Below are positions 10,723-21,265 of a stretch of DNA of 64,000 nucleotides, in pieces. Source of the DNA: Prorocentrum cordatum (lineage: Eukaryota; Sar; Dinophyceae; Prorocentrales; Prorocentraceae); contig CAUYUJ010017635.1 of NCBI GenBank assembly GCA_963575745.1, forward strand, positions 70,001-134,000. Reading direction: 5' to 3'. Position 1 is the first letter of the stretch. Every line of letters starts with the position of its first letter. A program made the position numbers and the translations under genes. Below the pieces are notes generated by a model, which was not told the DNA's origin, searched no databases, and saw nothing but the letters and a program-made list of their open reading frames with translations.

Positions 10723-11110
10723 ACCAGAGTTATGCTACTCCCATCGTACTCCAAGACCACATCCCAGAAATAATTTCGAGCACCCGGAAAAGTGCCCAAG
10801 GAGTGTCGAAACAGTGCCGGACGAGTCTCCCCGGGCCCGACACGTGAAAACCCTAGAGTTCCAGTACTTTTCTTCTGGTGCTCAAAATTCGTTCTGGTGG
10901 TCCAGGCTGAGAGTAGGTTGGAACATCATAAGACCAGGGGCGTGGGGGCGGCCAGAGCCGCCCGGCCAAGGCGCTCAGCGCGGACGAGGGCGACTGCCCG
11001 GAGGACGGCGAGAACCCCACCGCCGAGGCCCTGCACGTGCTGGCTGGCGCCTCGGCCCCGGGCGGGGACCCCGCAGTGGAGGCTGCCGTCGACGAGGACG
11101 AGACCTATGC

Positions 11111-11286
11111 TGGGCCTGCTGTCCACCACCACCACCAGAAGTTGGAGGGGGATGATGAGGAGAAAGAGGAGGAGGAGGAGGAGGAGGAGGAGGAAGAGGG
11201 GAAGGAGGAGGACAAGGAGGAGGAGGAGGAGGATCCCCTCCCCCTCCAACTCATGGTGGTGGTGGTGGTGGAAAACAGGCCCACCA
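11111..11286 (+). mobile_element. GGA-cored MITE in gag (unit 2)
   Basis: Duplicate of 6240-6415, with ACCTATGC at 11103-11110 and 11287-11294. Confidence 0.88.
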
Positions 11287-12281
11287 ACCTATGCGGTGCT
11301 GGCGGCGTGGCAAGTCGGACCAGGAGGCCGCGGCAACTGGCAGGAAACCCGCCGCGTGGTGAGAGACTGCAAGACGCCCCGGGGCTACAGCGAGGTGTTG
11401 CCAGCCAGGGGCCGCGGCAAGGGCGACGGCGACTACGAGATGAGGGCCAATCGGAAGATCGAGGAGCTGAAGCGCCAGACTCGCTGCCACCGGTGCCAAC
11501 AGCTCGATCGGCCGCTGGACGAGGGAGTGCAAGAACCCGCCGAAGCAGCGAGAGGAGCACGCCAGGGCGGTCTGCGCGGCAGAGGAGTCCGACCCATGCC
11601 GGAGGTCCCCGGCGAGCCCCAACCGGTGGAGGACTACTCGAAGGTCATGAACCGTGAGCGCTGGCTGCGCGTGAAGGCGCGCGAGAAGGCCGCCGCTGCC
11701 GCCTCCGAGGCGGCTTCCAGCGCGGTGGCAGATCCAGCGCCCACGGGAGTCGAGATTGGCCCTGCGAGGGCTCGAGAGAGCCTGCAACGGGCCAAGCAAC
11801 GTCTGCGTCACTTCTCCGCAGCCCAGCTCATGGGAGTTTGGGAGGGAACGGTGGACACGGGGTGCTTCAGGCTAGTCGCCGGGGACCGTACGCTTGTGGG
11901 GTGCACGATCTCGCCCTCAGGAGATCATTCGGTTCGAAAATGTATCAGATACGGTGATGGCATTGGATACAGAACCATCGGATCAGGAACCCAGGGTCTC
12001 GAAGCCAGTGGAACTCCAATCGTGGGTTGGCCATGGACGTCACCGCCGCCCTCATCAGACAAGAAATCCCCAAGGGTCTGAAGGCTCCTGGGCAGGAGGA
12101 GGAAGGAGGAATTCTTAACGAACACCCCCACCGAATGTCCCATGTGTTGGCAGGAATTTCAACATCGCGAACGGTCAGTCCGCTAAGTCCCATTGGGTTG
12201 CTGAGCATCCTGTCGGCTTCGGGGGGGCGAAGCGGGAAGCGGGATCCTAAACTTTTGTGCAGTAGTTGTAACCCATGATTG

Positions 12282-12441
12282 TTAGGTCGGGCATGTCCCC
12301 CTACAGGCGGATCTGGACGACAAATGAAAAGTAGTCAAAAACATGCTCCACAAATCGTCAACAATATTAATGAAATCGTCCCCAGAGCATTTCTGGACTA
12401 TGTTTGAATGTTCCTCCTGTAGAAGGACAGGCACTACTTAA
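12282..12441 (+). mobile_element. MITE-A, complete copy in protease region
   Basis: 160 bp starting TTAGGTCGGGCATGTCCCCC and ending GGACAGGCACTACTTAA. Flanked by CATGATTG (12274-12281) and CATTATTG (12442-12449). With the element and one repeat removed, the reading frame runs through NPLLLVSEGLLEDL, the expected end of a copia retropepsin. An 8-bp target duplication points to a hAT-type transposase acting in trans. Confidence 0.9.
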
Positions 12442-13445
12442 CATTATTGGTCTCAGAGGGCTTGTTGGAGGACCTGTCCGGGATCGTAGACACCTCGAGG
12501 GGAATCTTGTACCTAAGGTATCTGAACGTTCAGGTGGCTCTTCGACGCTCCCAGGACAACCCGAAGACGAAGCAGTGGCGTCTTCCCCCTGTGAGGACTC
12601 TGGTGCTGGCGGCTTCCAGAGACCCCAGCGCTCCGAGGCAAAGACCCCGGAGATCCGATCTGTCTCCGACGACCCGATTGTTCAGGACAAGCGAGAAATC
12701 CTCGCAGCATTGCCCCCCTCTCGCCCAGCTCCAGACAGCAGACGGGGAAAAGAGCGAGTCCGACGACAGCGGGGTCGATCGCACCGACTCCGAGCCAAAC
12801 GAGTTCGAGTACACCGATTGCGAGCAGTGCGAGCTTAACAGGTTCGGGGACACCGATTGCGAGCAGTGCGGGTTTAACGAGACCGAGAACACCGACTGCG
12901 CCGACAACGAGTTCAGCAGGTTCGAAGGATCCGATGACGAGTCGAGAGATGCCCGCAAGTCCCGAGGCTATTGCTCCACTCCACTTCGAACCCTCTGGGC
13001 TACAGTCTCTTGGGCCCACAGCTGAGGATTCTCAACCAGTCTCAACTTTCCATGTCCAACCGGCTGATGCCGGAGAGGCGACATGTCGCTGAGCAGTGGG
13101 CGTTCCTCGTGCAACATCTGTGGCTGCTGCGCTGGTCCGCCAGGCAGGCCCAAGCCTTGCGCTGCGCCCTCCAGAGACCCAAGTGCTTCGAGGAGATCAC
13201 CCTCGCAGTGGAGAGCTCGGAGCATTCCGTCAGCTTGGGGAGAAGGCCTGCGCAGCGCCTGAAGTGGGTCGCCAGCGCCATCCCGGGGATCAAGGCCGAG
13301 CCCGTGGAGCTCTGCGAGATCTGGAGAATACCGCTGCGACGAGCAGGAGGCATGGCCAACCTGCAGGACGCCCTCTGGCAGTTCGACGCGAACCGGGGCG
13401 AGAAGACGGTGGTCCTCGAGGCCATGACGAAGTCTTGGGGGAGCA
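12442..13445 (+). pseudogene. Copia-1 polyprotein, end of protease and acidic linker
   Basis: Starts with LLVSEGLLEDLSGIVDTSRG and ILYLRYLNVQVALRRS, which resembles the C-terminal part of retropepsins. An Asp/Glu/Ser-rich stretch with three TDC repeats (about 12770-12930) follows to a stop near 13025, and then frames rich in Arg and Ala with no domain I recognise. A second frame (12971-13440) is open and lacks clear homology. Confidence 0.5.
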
Positions 13446-13613
13446 ACCCTCGCCCTCATTCTTCCAGACCTTCCGTGCTGACCTTCCACACTCTTGCGCT
13501 CCGTGAAGCGCCGACTTTCCTGCGCTTCCTGAGGCTTTCCATAGTGTCAGTGCATCATCTTCCGCGCCTTCCGCAGAGGTCGGAAGGTATGGAAGACGGA
13601 GGTGGAGGGGAGA
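13446..13613 (+). repeat. Dispersed repeat of about 170 bp (CCTCGCCCTCATT family)
   Basis: Runs from CCCTCGCCCTCATTCTTCCA to GGAAGACGGAGGTGGAGGGG. It lies inside the copia-1 polyprotein and interrupts its frame. Well conserved with the copies at 32025 and 39866. Confidence 0.85.
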
Positions 13614-13735
13614 GGGTCACGTTCGGGAGGAGGCACAAGAGAAAGACGTACCTGGATGCGTATCAAAGCGATCCAGACGACTGCGACTGGCTCCAGACGC
13701 AGGCGACCCACCTCAACGACGCGATGCACCAGCTC

Positions 13736-13863
13736 GCCATCGCTCAGACGTCCATTCACTGTGTTTTTGTTATGTTTCGTGCGTGGTTTTTTCGCCAAAT
13801 GATCAAGGATGCTCCTCGATGGTCCTCGCCGAAGGAAAAATGCACACGTCCGAGCGATGCCAA
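13736..13863 (+). mobile_element. MITE-B copy in copia-1
   Basis: 128 bp with inverted ends (GCCATCGCTCAGACG and CGTCCGAGCGATGCCAA). Flanked by exact 8-bp repeats ACCAGCTC at 13728-13735 and 13864-13871. Removing it restores the frame DAMHQLMDYTASKHEVDL. The second copy is at 40438-40565. Confidence 0.85.
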
Positions 13864-13890
13864 ACCAGCTCATGGACTACACCGCCAGTA

Positions 13891-13924
13891 AGCACGAGGT
13901 CGACCTGAAGGCGAGGCAGGGACG
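13891..13924 (+). repeat. Left 34-bp direct repeat flanking LINE-1
   Basis: AGCACGAGGTC at its start and GAGGCAGGGACG at its end. It recurs at 21266-21299 with one mismatch. Both copies lie in the same copia reading frame (HEV-LKARQGR), so this is most simply the LINE's target duplication. Confidence 0.8.
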
Positions 13925-13960
13925 TGCACGTTTTCCCCCGAGGCCGCTGGCGACCCGAGG

Positions 13961-14163
13961 TGGAGGGGGAGGAGGAGGAGGAGGAGGAGGAGGAGGAGGA
14001 GGAGGAGGAGGAGGAGGAGGAAAGAGGGGGAGGAGGACAAGGAGGAGGAGGAGGAGGACGAGGAGGAGATGGAGGAGGAGGAGGAGCAGGAGGAGGAGGA
14101 GGAGGCGGAGGAGGAGGAGGAGGATATGGAGGAGGAGGAGAAGGAGGAGGAGGAGGAGGAGGT
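13961..14163 (+). repeat. (GGA)n microsatellite at the LINE-1 3' end
   Basis: Almost pure GGA/GAG on the plus strand, thus (TCC)n in the 3' tail of the LINE. It produces poly-Glu and poly-Gly frames on one strand and poly-Pro and poly-Ser frames on the other, which I treat as artefacts. Confidence 0.95.
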
Positions 14164-14213
14164 TTTTTTGTGCTCCTCCGTTGGGCGCCGAGCATGCCAG
14201 CTGCGGGGGTGCA

Positions 14214-17200
14214 CTACGCACCGAGCTCACTCCCTTGAGTGAGGAAACCAAGATCTCTGAGAGCCCAGCTCTCGAGGACGACCTCCTTCCTACCCGTTCT
14301 CGGATGGAGGCCTCGGTCGAATCGGCTTCTTCGTTCCCTGCCCATTTTGTCCAGGGCAAAGCCAGGCCGTCTGGCAGGGCACGTCTTGGCCAGGCCGACG
14401 GGGTGCTGCTGCGCATACTGTCCACACTGGACACAATACATCAAGAAATCACCCTGATCGGGTGGGCATCCCTTGGGGCCTATCACCACACCCCATAAAA
14501 CGTGCGAGCCCGCGAATTCTCGCAGGCTCCTCCAGCTCTTGGGCGCCTCACGCCCACATTCTGATGCCATGCCAGCCTTCCAGCTCCCAAATCCGTGCAA
14601 ACACTGGACGCACCGCCAACGGCCTTCGGCCACCTCGTGCAGCTCGTGTTGCAGAAACCATGGCCTCACTGCCGTGGGAGGCCTAGCGCGCGGAGGCAGG
14701 TGTGCCCACTCCGCCTTGGGAGCAAGCCCACTCGCCAGCACCCGTCCAAGATTCACCAGTCCACGCCGCGCGTCGGCGCAGGCATCTTCCAGGGCGGCCT
14801 CATCTTGGGCCCGCCTGGGCCACAGGTTGAGAGCCTCTTTGGCCGCTACGTCGGCCCAAGAGTTGAGGACGATCCGCCATTCGCCCTCGGTCTGAGGGTC
14901 AAGCGGCACGTCCTGATGCGACTTTACCTTCACCCCCGCACTGCACGCGAGGTCGCCGCGCCGAACTCGGCGCCAGTGCCCAGCATCACGCCGCGCTGGG
15001 CTGGAGGTGCACGCGCGCCCGCGTGCTCGTGCGGCCAGAACCGCTGCATCGTCGCCAACATACGGCTGGCTACCGTCTGCATCGTCAGCTGCTCGGCAGA
15101 AAGCTTGCAGCTCGGCTGAGTGAGCGGAGGGAGGGGGCTGACAGGTAAGGGAGCCTACGAGCTTGCGAACGATCCCGCCCCCCCCCCGCTGCACCACCGC
15201 CCATCCCCCACGACGGAGCTCCTCGAGGGCGCTGGTGGTGGCCGACCCGTCACCCGCAAGAGGCTGGTGAGGCTCAAATTCACATTCTCCAAGAGGCACG
15301 GGCACATCACCGACAAACGCTCGCACGATCATCTTCGCTGGCGCCGCGGGCAGGGCCAAACCAGGCCGACCGGGCACCGGCGGCACCCTGGGGCAGAACG
15401 GACCGAAGTTATCTTCGCCCCCCTGCTCAACAGGCAAGCGGCGGGGAGGAGGAGGGGTCACTTTCAGCTGGCCTTCAGCAAAGGCCTCACAGCGTCCGAG
15501 GCGGTGCGCCAGGTCATCGCGCACCCCGCAATGCCTGCAGGTGCCCGCGCACTCGTCGTAGCCCCGCTCGACCATCTTGGCGCCCGTGAGGTAGGTGCCC
15601 CCCACGACGGAGGCGATGGCCCACTTCTCGAGCGGGGTGAGGTGCTTGCTGCCAAGGGTAGCGGCGATCACCTCCCACCAGACCTCGGGCAGGGCCTCCT
15701 CGTCCAGGTTCTCTCGGCGTCTCGCGCTGTCCGTGGCACGCTCGCGGACCCTGTCCAGCACGTCGCGCAGGTAGAAGTACTTCATCCTCTTGGGGGCGTG
15801 CTCGAGGGACGAAAGACGGCCAAAACGTGGAGACATGAAAACCGTAGCGCTCTCCACCGACCATCCTGCGACCACTGTTGCCTGCAGCGCCGCTCCTATT
15901 GGCCCTGCCTCATGGGCCCCGTTTTGATTGTCCTGGAGGGCTTGCTCGTAGACCCTGCGCAGCGTCGTGACGGGCAGCACTTTGCCATGGTGGTGCCTAT
16001 CGTCGGTTGCCCTCCACCACTCCTCCAAGTAGCGGCCCAGGGGCATGAAGGCTGCCTTGCCCAGAGGATCGATCTCGGGGTACATGGCGCCGAAAATGTC
16101 TGGCGACATGTGGCTGTGCCCGTAAATCTGCTTGGCTATGCGCCTCATGTCGTCGAGCTCCTGGACCGTGAAACCGCTGACCTCGCCACCCCACTTCCTC
16201 CTTGGCAGGATGGCCGTGTGCAAGATGCGGCGGGTTGGTCGATCTGCCTTCATTGCTCGGAAGGCCATATTCAATATTTTCTTTGCTGCCTTCCACCTCT
16301 TGCCGCGCACAGGTCCAGGGTGGACGCCGCGCACGACGACGCCGTGCCGACGGCGGCCAGCCCGAAAGTCAGCTCCAAGGTGGCGCACCGTAGCCTGGCG
16401 GCGGCGGGGGCGTGCCCTGCGCTGCGGCGCCCTTAGGCGCTGCGCCGCGGCAGCAGGAAGCTCAGGCTTGGGCAGGCCCATGCTCGCCAGCCTGCGCACG
16501 CCCTCCGTGGTGACCGCGTCGCCGTTCCCAGGATGGTGCCCTTCGCGTCGGCAACCTGCATCCGGAGCTCGTCGTGCAGGGCGCTCTCGAGCCAGCGTGC
16601 CGCCTCCACTAAGAGGTCCACGCAGGTATCCGCATTGTCGGCGACGGCCTCTTGGCTGATGTCGTCCACGTGGACAGCGATCCCGACCTGGGGGTACTCG
16701 GTTGCCTGGGCCCTCAGCTCGTCCACCAGGTATGCTTGTAGGGCATATGTGGCCGAGAAGCACCCCGCGACGATGCCGTTCTCGGGGTGCAGGCTGTCGC
16801 CCGCCAGGCCGTCCAGCATGAGGGTGCGCCTCCAGCGGACGGCGCCGATGACCACGCGCAGCACATGCAGGGGGAACTGCTCAGCGCAGCCCAGGCGAAC
16901 CAGAATCTTGTGCGAGACCTTCTCGAAGGCCTTGGCCAGGTCCCAGAGCAGGATGAGGAAAGCTGTCTCATCGCCAGTAGCATCTTCAGCCCTCACCGCC
17001 GCTCGCCATACACAGTCGGTGACCGAGCACGATGTGCCCGTGTTGAAGATCCCCATCTCGTCCAGGGCTTGCTGCCACTTCTGCAGGGCAACGTTGTGAC
17101 AGCGACCCCATATTCGATAAAGGCTCTTGAACTGCCCAATGGGTCGGCGCCCTCCAGCGGGCTTTTGATACTGCGCCGTCAGCATTTCTTGCTCGTCCGT

Positions 17201-19613
17201 GGGGAAGTCGCCTGCCTCCGTGAAGATGTTCAGCAGCGTCGTCAGCGGCCTGACGTCACCGAGCCATCCCAGGTGGCGTGGATGTATGCCCCCATGCTGG
17301 CAGGTCTTGGGTTTGAACGACCGACATGTCTTTCTGACCTGCTCTGGCTCGAGGAGGTGCTGCCGATGCTGATGGCCACCTTGCTGGATGGCCGCGGTGA
17401 TTACCTTGTGAAAGGTATGAATAACTTGGTCTGGCTGATCAGGGGGACGAACGTTCCATACCCGCGCCCACTCTTTCTGGTACTTATTGAGCAGCGCCAC
17501 TGGGCATGCCGAACGGTCCTGGATGCGCTCCACGGTGCCGTCTACCACCTCGGCTGCCCCTTCCCCTGGGTCTTTCGTCCACGTGTGGAGCATGGGCGCC
17601 CCGCGCAGGTGGTCCTCGGCCAGCACTTCGCACCAGCCCTTGACCTGTCGGCCATGCACTCTTCCGCTGAGCACATCTTTGCCCACACGCTCAGCCATCT
17701 TCGCGATGAGCTCGATCTCGCCAAGGGCCGCGGTGGTGGTGCACGCTGTAGGTCTTGGTGGTGGTGGTGTAGCGGGAGGCGTCGGCGAATCCCTTGCCGC
17801 ACTCGTCTCGCTCCGAACGTCATCCACCTGATGGAGTGCACTCGGGACTGCGGCGTCCCCAGCCTGCCCGCAAGGGCTAGCTGGTTCTTCCACATTCCCA
17901 GCTGCACTCATTAGCTGCTTGCGCTCTTGCACGGCTAGCTGCCGCGGGTCCAGCTCGTCATCTAGCTCCAAGAACGGGTCCGCATCTGGGTCGTGCAGGC
18001 CTGTGGTTCTCGGCAGGTCCAGGGGCTGCGCAGGGTCGGTACCTTGACGTGGGCGCTCTGGGCGAACCTGCGCTCCCTGGCATTCCACAGGCACGCACTC
18101 GTTGCCGTTGTAGTTGCCGAAGTCGCCCTTCGTGTGGCCTGGGTGGTGTGACTTCGAGGGGCTGAATCCCTCCCCACCCAGGCCAGACCGACCCTGGTCG
18201 TAGTAGCACTCGTCGGGTGGGCGTCTGCCCCCTGGGTCTGGCTGTTGAGCGGCTCGAGCGACGGTCTCGGGGTTCGCCACGGCCCCGCTGATCAAATCCC
18301 CGACTTGGTCCAAAACGGCCTGCACGATTTGGCACCAGTCATCGTAGTCGCCAAAGGTGTGGTACGCCTCGCCGAACTTGCCTGAGCGCTGCATTCCTTC
18401 ACGGCAGCGTGCGATGGCACCTCGGAGGCGTTGAGCTGGGCATCCTCGCTGATCTTCGCCGCCCAGGTGTGACTGGCGCTCAATGTGGATGTGCAGGAGG
18501 CCTCGGACTTGGCGCAACTGCCCTGGAAGCCACGTGAGTGCACGACCTGGTGTGGTCTTGCCGTTGGCCTTGGTGGTCCATATCTCGGGCAGGGGAACCT
18601 CTTTGAACTGGATGGGCCCCCCCCCAGAGCTGCATGGCCTTGGCGTCGTGGTCCATGATGCCTTGGAAGTCCTGGCGCGCCGTGCCGAGCCACACCTCGT
18701 GGGCCCTGTCGACCAACGCCTGGCGGTCGGCAGGCGTCAGCTCCTGCTGGCCGTCGTGACCCACAAGCTGCTGGTAGGTCTCGTCGAGCACACGCTGCGC
18801 CGCCGTCCAGTCGGGCGGCTCCCTGCGGGGACCCACAGGCACCGAGGTGGGCATGTGCGCGGTGCTAAGCGGCATCTTCACTTTGGGCCACTCTGCGCGC
18901 TTGCTGACACCCATGTGGCCCACGCACGTCGTGGGTGGGCAGCGCAAGCGAGGTGTTGGTGACGGGTGCCTGCATAGCCAAACCAGCGCGGCCTCCTGTC
19001 ACGAAGTAGTCCCTGATGTAGTGGGTCCCTCCGCTGCCGTGGCACGTCGGGTCTGGCGGCGCGTGCGCCCGGCAAAACTGGCGAGCTCTTCGGGGTCCAT
19101 GTTCATATCGCCTCCCATTGCCCAGGGCAGGCCGTGGCGGGCCTGGTGCTCGCGCAACTTGTAGAGGATGTCGAGGTTCTGGCCCTCGAGCCCAAGGTTG
19201 ACCTCGAAGTAGACCGAGCACAGCGCAACCACGCCCATCCCTGGCAACCGAGCGTACCCAACACACGGTCTGCCTGGCCACTGGACCTGGCCCTGTGGGT
19301 CGTACCAGATGTCGATGAACTTTTTGGCCAGCGCGCCCACGCCGCCCTGAATGTCCTTCACCTTGATGGTGGCTGGAGCGCATGCCATGGCCCAACCCTC
19401 GTTCCTTAACGTACGCCTAATCTCCAAGAGTCTCCCCTGAGACTGCTTGTGCTCCTGCGCGAAGAGGATGCTGCCGGACACGAAGGGGGGATGCTGCGCC
19501 CTGTGCCCCAGGAAGTGATATCTGCCGTCGCAAAACTGAGGTGGCCATGTCGCTTCTCGTCCCCACGCGAGCCGCCGTCCGTCCCCTCGTCGACGTCGTA
19601 CCCACTCCTGCAT
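14214..19613 (-). pseudogene. LINE-1 ORF2: endonuclease - reverse transcriptase - RNase H
   Basis: Starts at the ATG 19613. APE-type endonuclease motifs: FAQEHK near 19470, VALCSVYF, then PWAMGGDMNMDPEEL near 19095, and a YIRDYFV segment in a shifted frame. A frameshift falls in the C run at about 18608. The reverse transcriptase (frame 18517-16433) shows LLWDLAKAFEKVSHKIL, GIVAGCFSATYALQAY and the catalytic HVDDIS in place of the common ADD. A shift near 16525 opens the next frame with a CRHCG...H...C knuckle (about 15540) and an RNase H-like region (DGSATTSALEEL, SAELQAF, KSH, ADVAAKEAL). The enzyme would nick the target and copy the RNA there. At least four shifts, so not functional as assembled. 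Confidence 0.82.
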
Positions 19614-19616
19614 GTG

Positions 19617-20747
19617 CTAAACTCGCTGCCGCTTGCGCATTCCCATGCGCTGGCACAGGTCCTCAAGAGCCCTCTTGCTGTCCTCGGAGCTGCACGCTTT
19701 GCAGATCTCTTCGAAGTCTTTGTCGCCAAGGTCCTCGTCCATCGGCGTCGGGGTGTTCTCCCCGCTCCCACTATTCCGACCGTCAGGAGGCTTCCCCTGG
19801 GAGGCGGCTGTCCACATGAGGTGCTCGGTGAGGAGCTTGGCGACCATGGCCAGAACATCAGATCCCAGGTTCTTTGCTTCAGGTGCCATGGCCAAGAAGC
19901 GCTCCGCATCACGTTGGGCTTCGGGAGGTTGGCCTGGCTGGCCCAAGGGCATGGCCCGCAGCATGGCCTGGTTGAGGCTGTTCTCGAGCTCGGTGATATT
20001 GGCGGTGGCCTGTGCAATCGCCGCCTCCTGGTCAGCAACTGCCTTCTTCGCCTCCCCGACGAGCTTCTCTGCCTCGGTGACGTCCTGCTGCTTCTCGGTG
20101 AGCTCGTTTTGCAGCTGCAGCCGCTTGGCCTTGGCGTGATCAAGCTTGGCCCCCGGCGAGCTGACCTCCGCCTGCGGCCCTCGCGCTGCGACCCGCTGCT
20201 GCTTGAGCTTAGCCAGGTCCTGCTCGAGTTTCCCCACGTCGATGCCGCCTTTGCGCAACGTAGGGATGGACTGCTCCAGACTGGCGATCTTGCCCTCGAA
20301 CTCCTGGATGGCTGGGTCCGCAGGCGGCTCAGGGGCTGGGAGGGCTGCAGCGCCTGTGTCAGGGGCGCCTCGGCCGCCGCGCAGGCCGGCGGCGCCGCTG
20401 CTGCCTCCTGCCGTGAGCTTCTCCAGCGCCGCGGTGATGTTGGCCGCGCCAGCCTCAAGGCGCTGGAGCCGAGGCGCATCGCCTCCGCCGCCTGCCCAGG
20501 GGGGCGGGCGGGGCTGCGACTTGGCCCTGGGCCCAACTCCTCGCTTTGCCAGCGCCTCCTGGTGGGCATGCCTGGCCTTGCGCACCACAGGGCCTGGGGC
20601 GTCGCGCCCGCAGAAGCACACCACTCTGTTGGCCCAGAGCCCTTCCTGGTGGCATCCTGGGCAGCGCCAGTGGGGCTCCTTGGGCCCCAGGAGCACCTTG
20701 CGGCCAGCAGCGTCAGCGGCGCCGGCTGGAGCAGGGGGCGGCGCCAT
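19617..20747 (-). CDS. LINE-1 ORF1: zinc-finger and coiled-coil nucleic-acid-binding protein
   Basis: 376 codons from the ATG at 20747 to TAG at 19619-19617. The N-terminal part has a zinc finger of RanBP2-like shape (WRCPGC ... WANRVVCFCG), but its last pair is C-x-C and not C-x2-C. Residues of about 130-260 form a likely coiled coil (IQEFEGKIASLEQSIP, KLEQDLAKLKQQ, NELTEKQQDVTEAEKL), followed by an acidic tail (TPTPMDEDLGDKDFEEI). It would coat the element RNA, as LINE ORF1 proteins do. The frame is open further upstream to 21377, but only through the microsatellite. The stop is followed by CAC and then the ORF2 ATG in the same frame. Confidence 0.75.
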   Translation of the reverse strand: MAPPPAPAGAADAAGRKVLLGPKEPHWRCPGCHQEGLWANRVVCFCGRDAPGPVVRKARHAHQEALAKRGVGPRAKSQPRPPPWAGGGGDAPRLQRLEAGAANITAALEKLTAGGSSGAAGLRGGRGAPDTGAAALPAPEPPADPAIQEFEGKIASLEQSIPTLRKGGIDVGKLEQDLAKLKQQRVAARGPQAEVSSPGAKLDHAKAKRLQLQNELTEKQQDVTEAEKLVGEAKKAVADQEAAIAQATANITELENSLNQAMLRAMPLGQPGQPPEAQRDAERFLAMAPEAKNLGSDVLAMVAKLLTEHLMWTAASQGKPPDGRNSGSGENTPTPMDEDLGDKDFEEICKACSSEDSKRALEDLCQRMGMRKRQRV

Positions 20748-21000
20748 GGCCACGGGCTGCGCCACATAGTGCTCGCCGTGGTGCCCCGCCAGCGCCTGGC
20801 GCGCTGCGGCCTGGCGCAGGGTGCCCCGCGCGCTGGCCTGCTTCCTCCTCGGCCTGCGGTGCCGCGCGGGCGATGGCGAGCGACTCTGGCGCCCGCCCGC
20901 CGGGAAATGGTGCACCGCCGCCCTGGGCAGGGCAAGCGGCGTCTGGGGTCTCGCGGAAAACGGGCCGATCACCAAAGGCCCGCCTCGCTGAAACGCCTGG

Positions 21001-21237
21001 AGGGGGAGGAGGAGGGAGGAGTAGGAGGAAGGAGGAGGAGGAGGAGGAGGAGGAGGAGGAGGAGGAGGAGGAGGAGGAGAGAGGAGGAGGAGGAGGAGGA
21101 GGAGGAGGAGGAGCGGGGGGAGGAGGAAGGAGGAGGAGGAGGGGGAGGAGGAGGAGGAGGAGAGGAGGAGAAGGAGGAGGAGGAGGAGGAGGAGGAGGAG
21201 GAGGAGGAGGGGGGAGGAGGAAGGAGGAGGAGGGGGG
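21001..21237 (+). repeat. (GGA)n microsatellite at the LINE-1 5' end
   Basis: GGA/GAG repeats with a few AAG and GGG interruptions. It lies between ORF1 and the right direct repeat. Confidence 0.95.
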
Positions 21238-21265
21238 TCGCCTAAGCCCTTCGGCGAAACCCTCC

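Larger units (their letters stand above)
10103..12281 (+). pseudogene. Copia-1 gag-protease remnant, unit 2
   Basis: Copy of 5232-7410 with the same TAG, the same MITEs and the same frameshifts. The damage therefore predates the tandem duplication. Unlike unit 1, this copy is joined through the complete MITE at 12282 to the rest of the polyprotein. Confidence 0.78.
7522..12397 (+). repeat. 4.87-kb tandem duplication, unit 2
   Basis: Second copy of the unit at 2653. Its right edge lies inside a complete MITE (12282-12441), while unit 1 keeps only the left 116 bp of that MITE (7411-7526). The left edge, the junction and the MITE breakpoint share CTGGA, so the duplication was joined at 5 bp of microhomology. 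Confidence 0.97.
13925..21265 (-). mobile_element. LINE-1: non-LTR retrotransposon with ORF1, endonuclease, RT and RNase H
   Basis: A 7.3-kb element in reverse orientation inside copia-1. Order along the minus strand: (TCC)n-rich 5' region (21237-21001), ORF1 (20747-19617), ORF2 with APE-type endonuclease, reverse transcriptase, zinc knuckle and RNase H (19613-14214), then a (TCC)n-rich 3' tail (14163-13961). The layout fits I-like non-LTR elements that carry RNase H. Several frameshifts make it inactive as assembled; at least one falls in a C homopolymer, where sequencing error is possible. Confidence 0.85.

Noticed and set aside
13809-14498. Poly-Gly/Arg/Glu and poly-Pro/Ser frames over GGA/TCC tracts here and at 6166, 20546, 30096, 32617, 45347, 47635, 48488 and 62038
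   Set aside because: Direct translation of trinucleotide repeats in all frames; no support for coding.
15120-16436. Plus-strand open frame of 438 codons opposite LINE-1 RNase H
   Set aside because: Antisense shadow. The minus strand carries recognisable RNase H and zinc-knuckle motifs; the plus strand does not.
19449-21245. Long plus-strand open frame of 598 codons opposite LINE-1 ORF1
   Set aside because: It is the antisense shadow of ORF1 and of the GGA tract. GC-rich coding DNA often leaves the opposite strand open, and it shows no domain.
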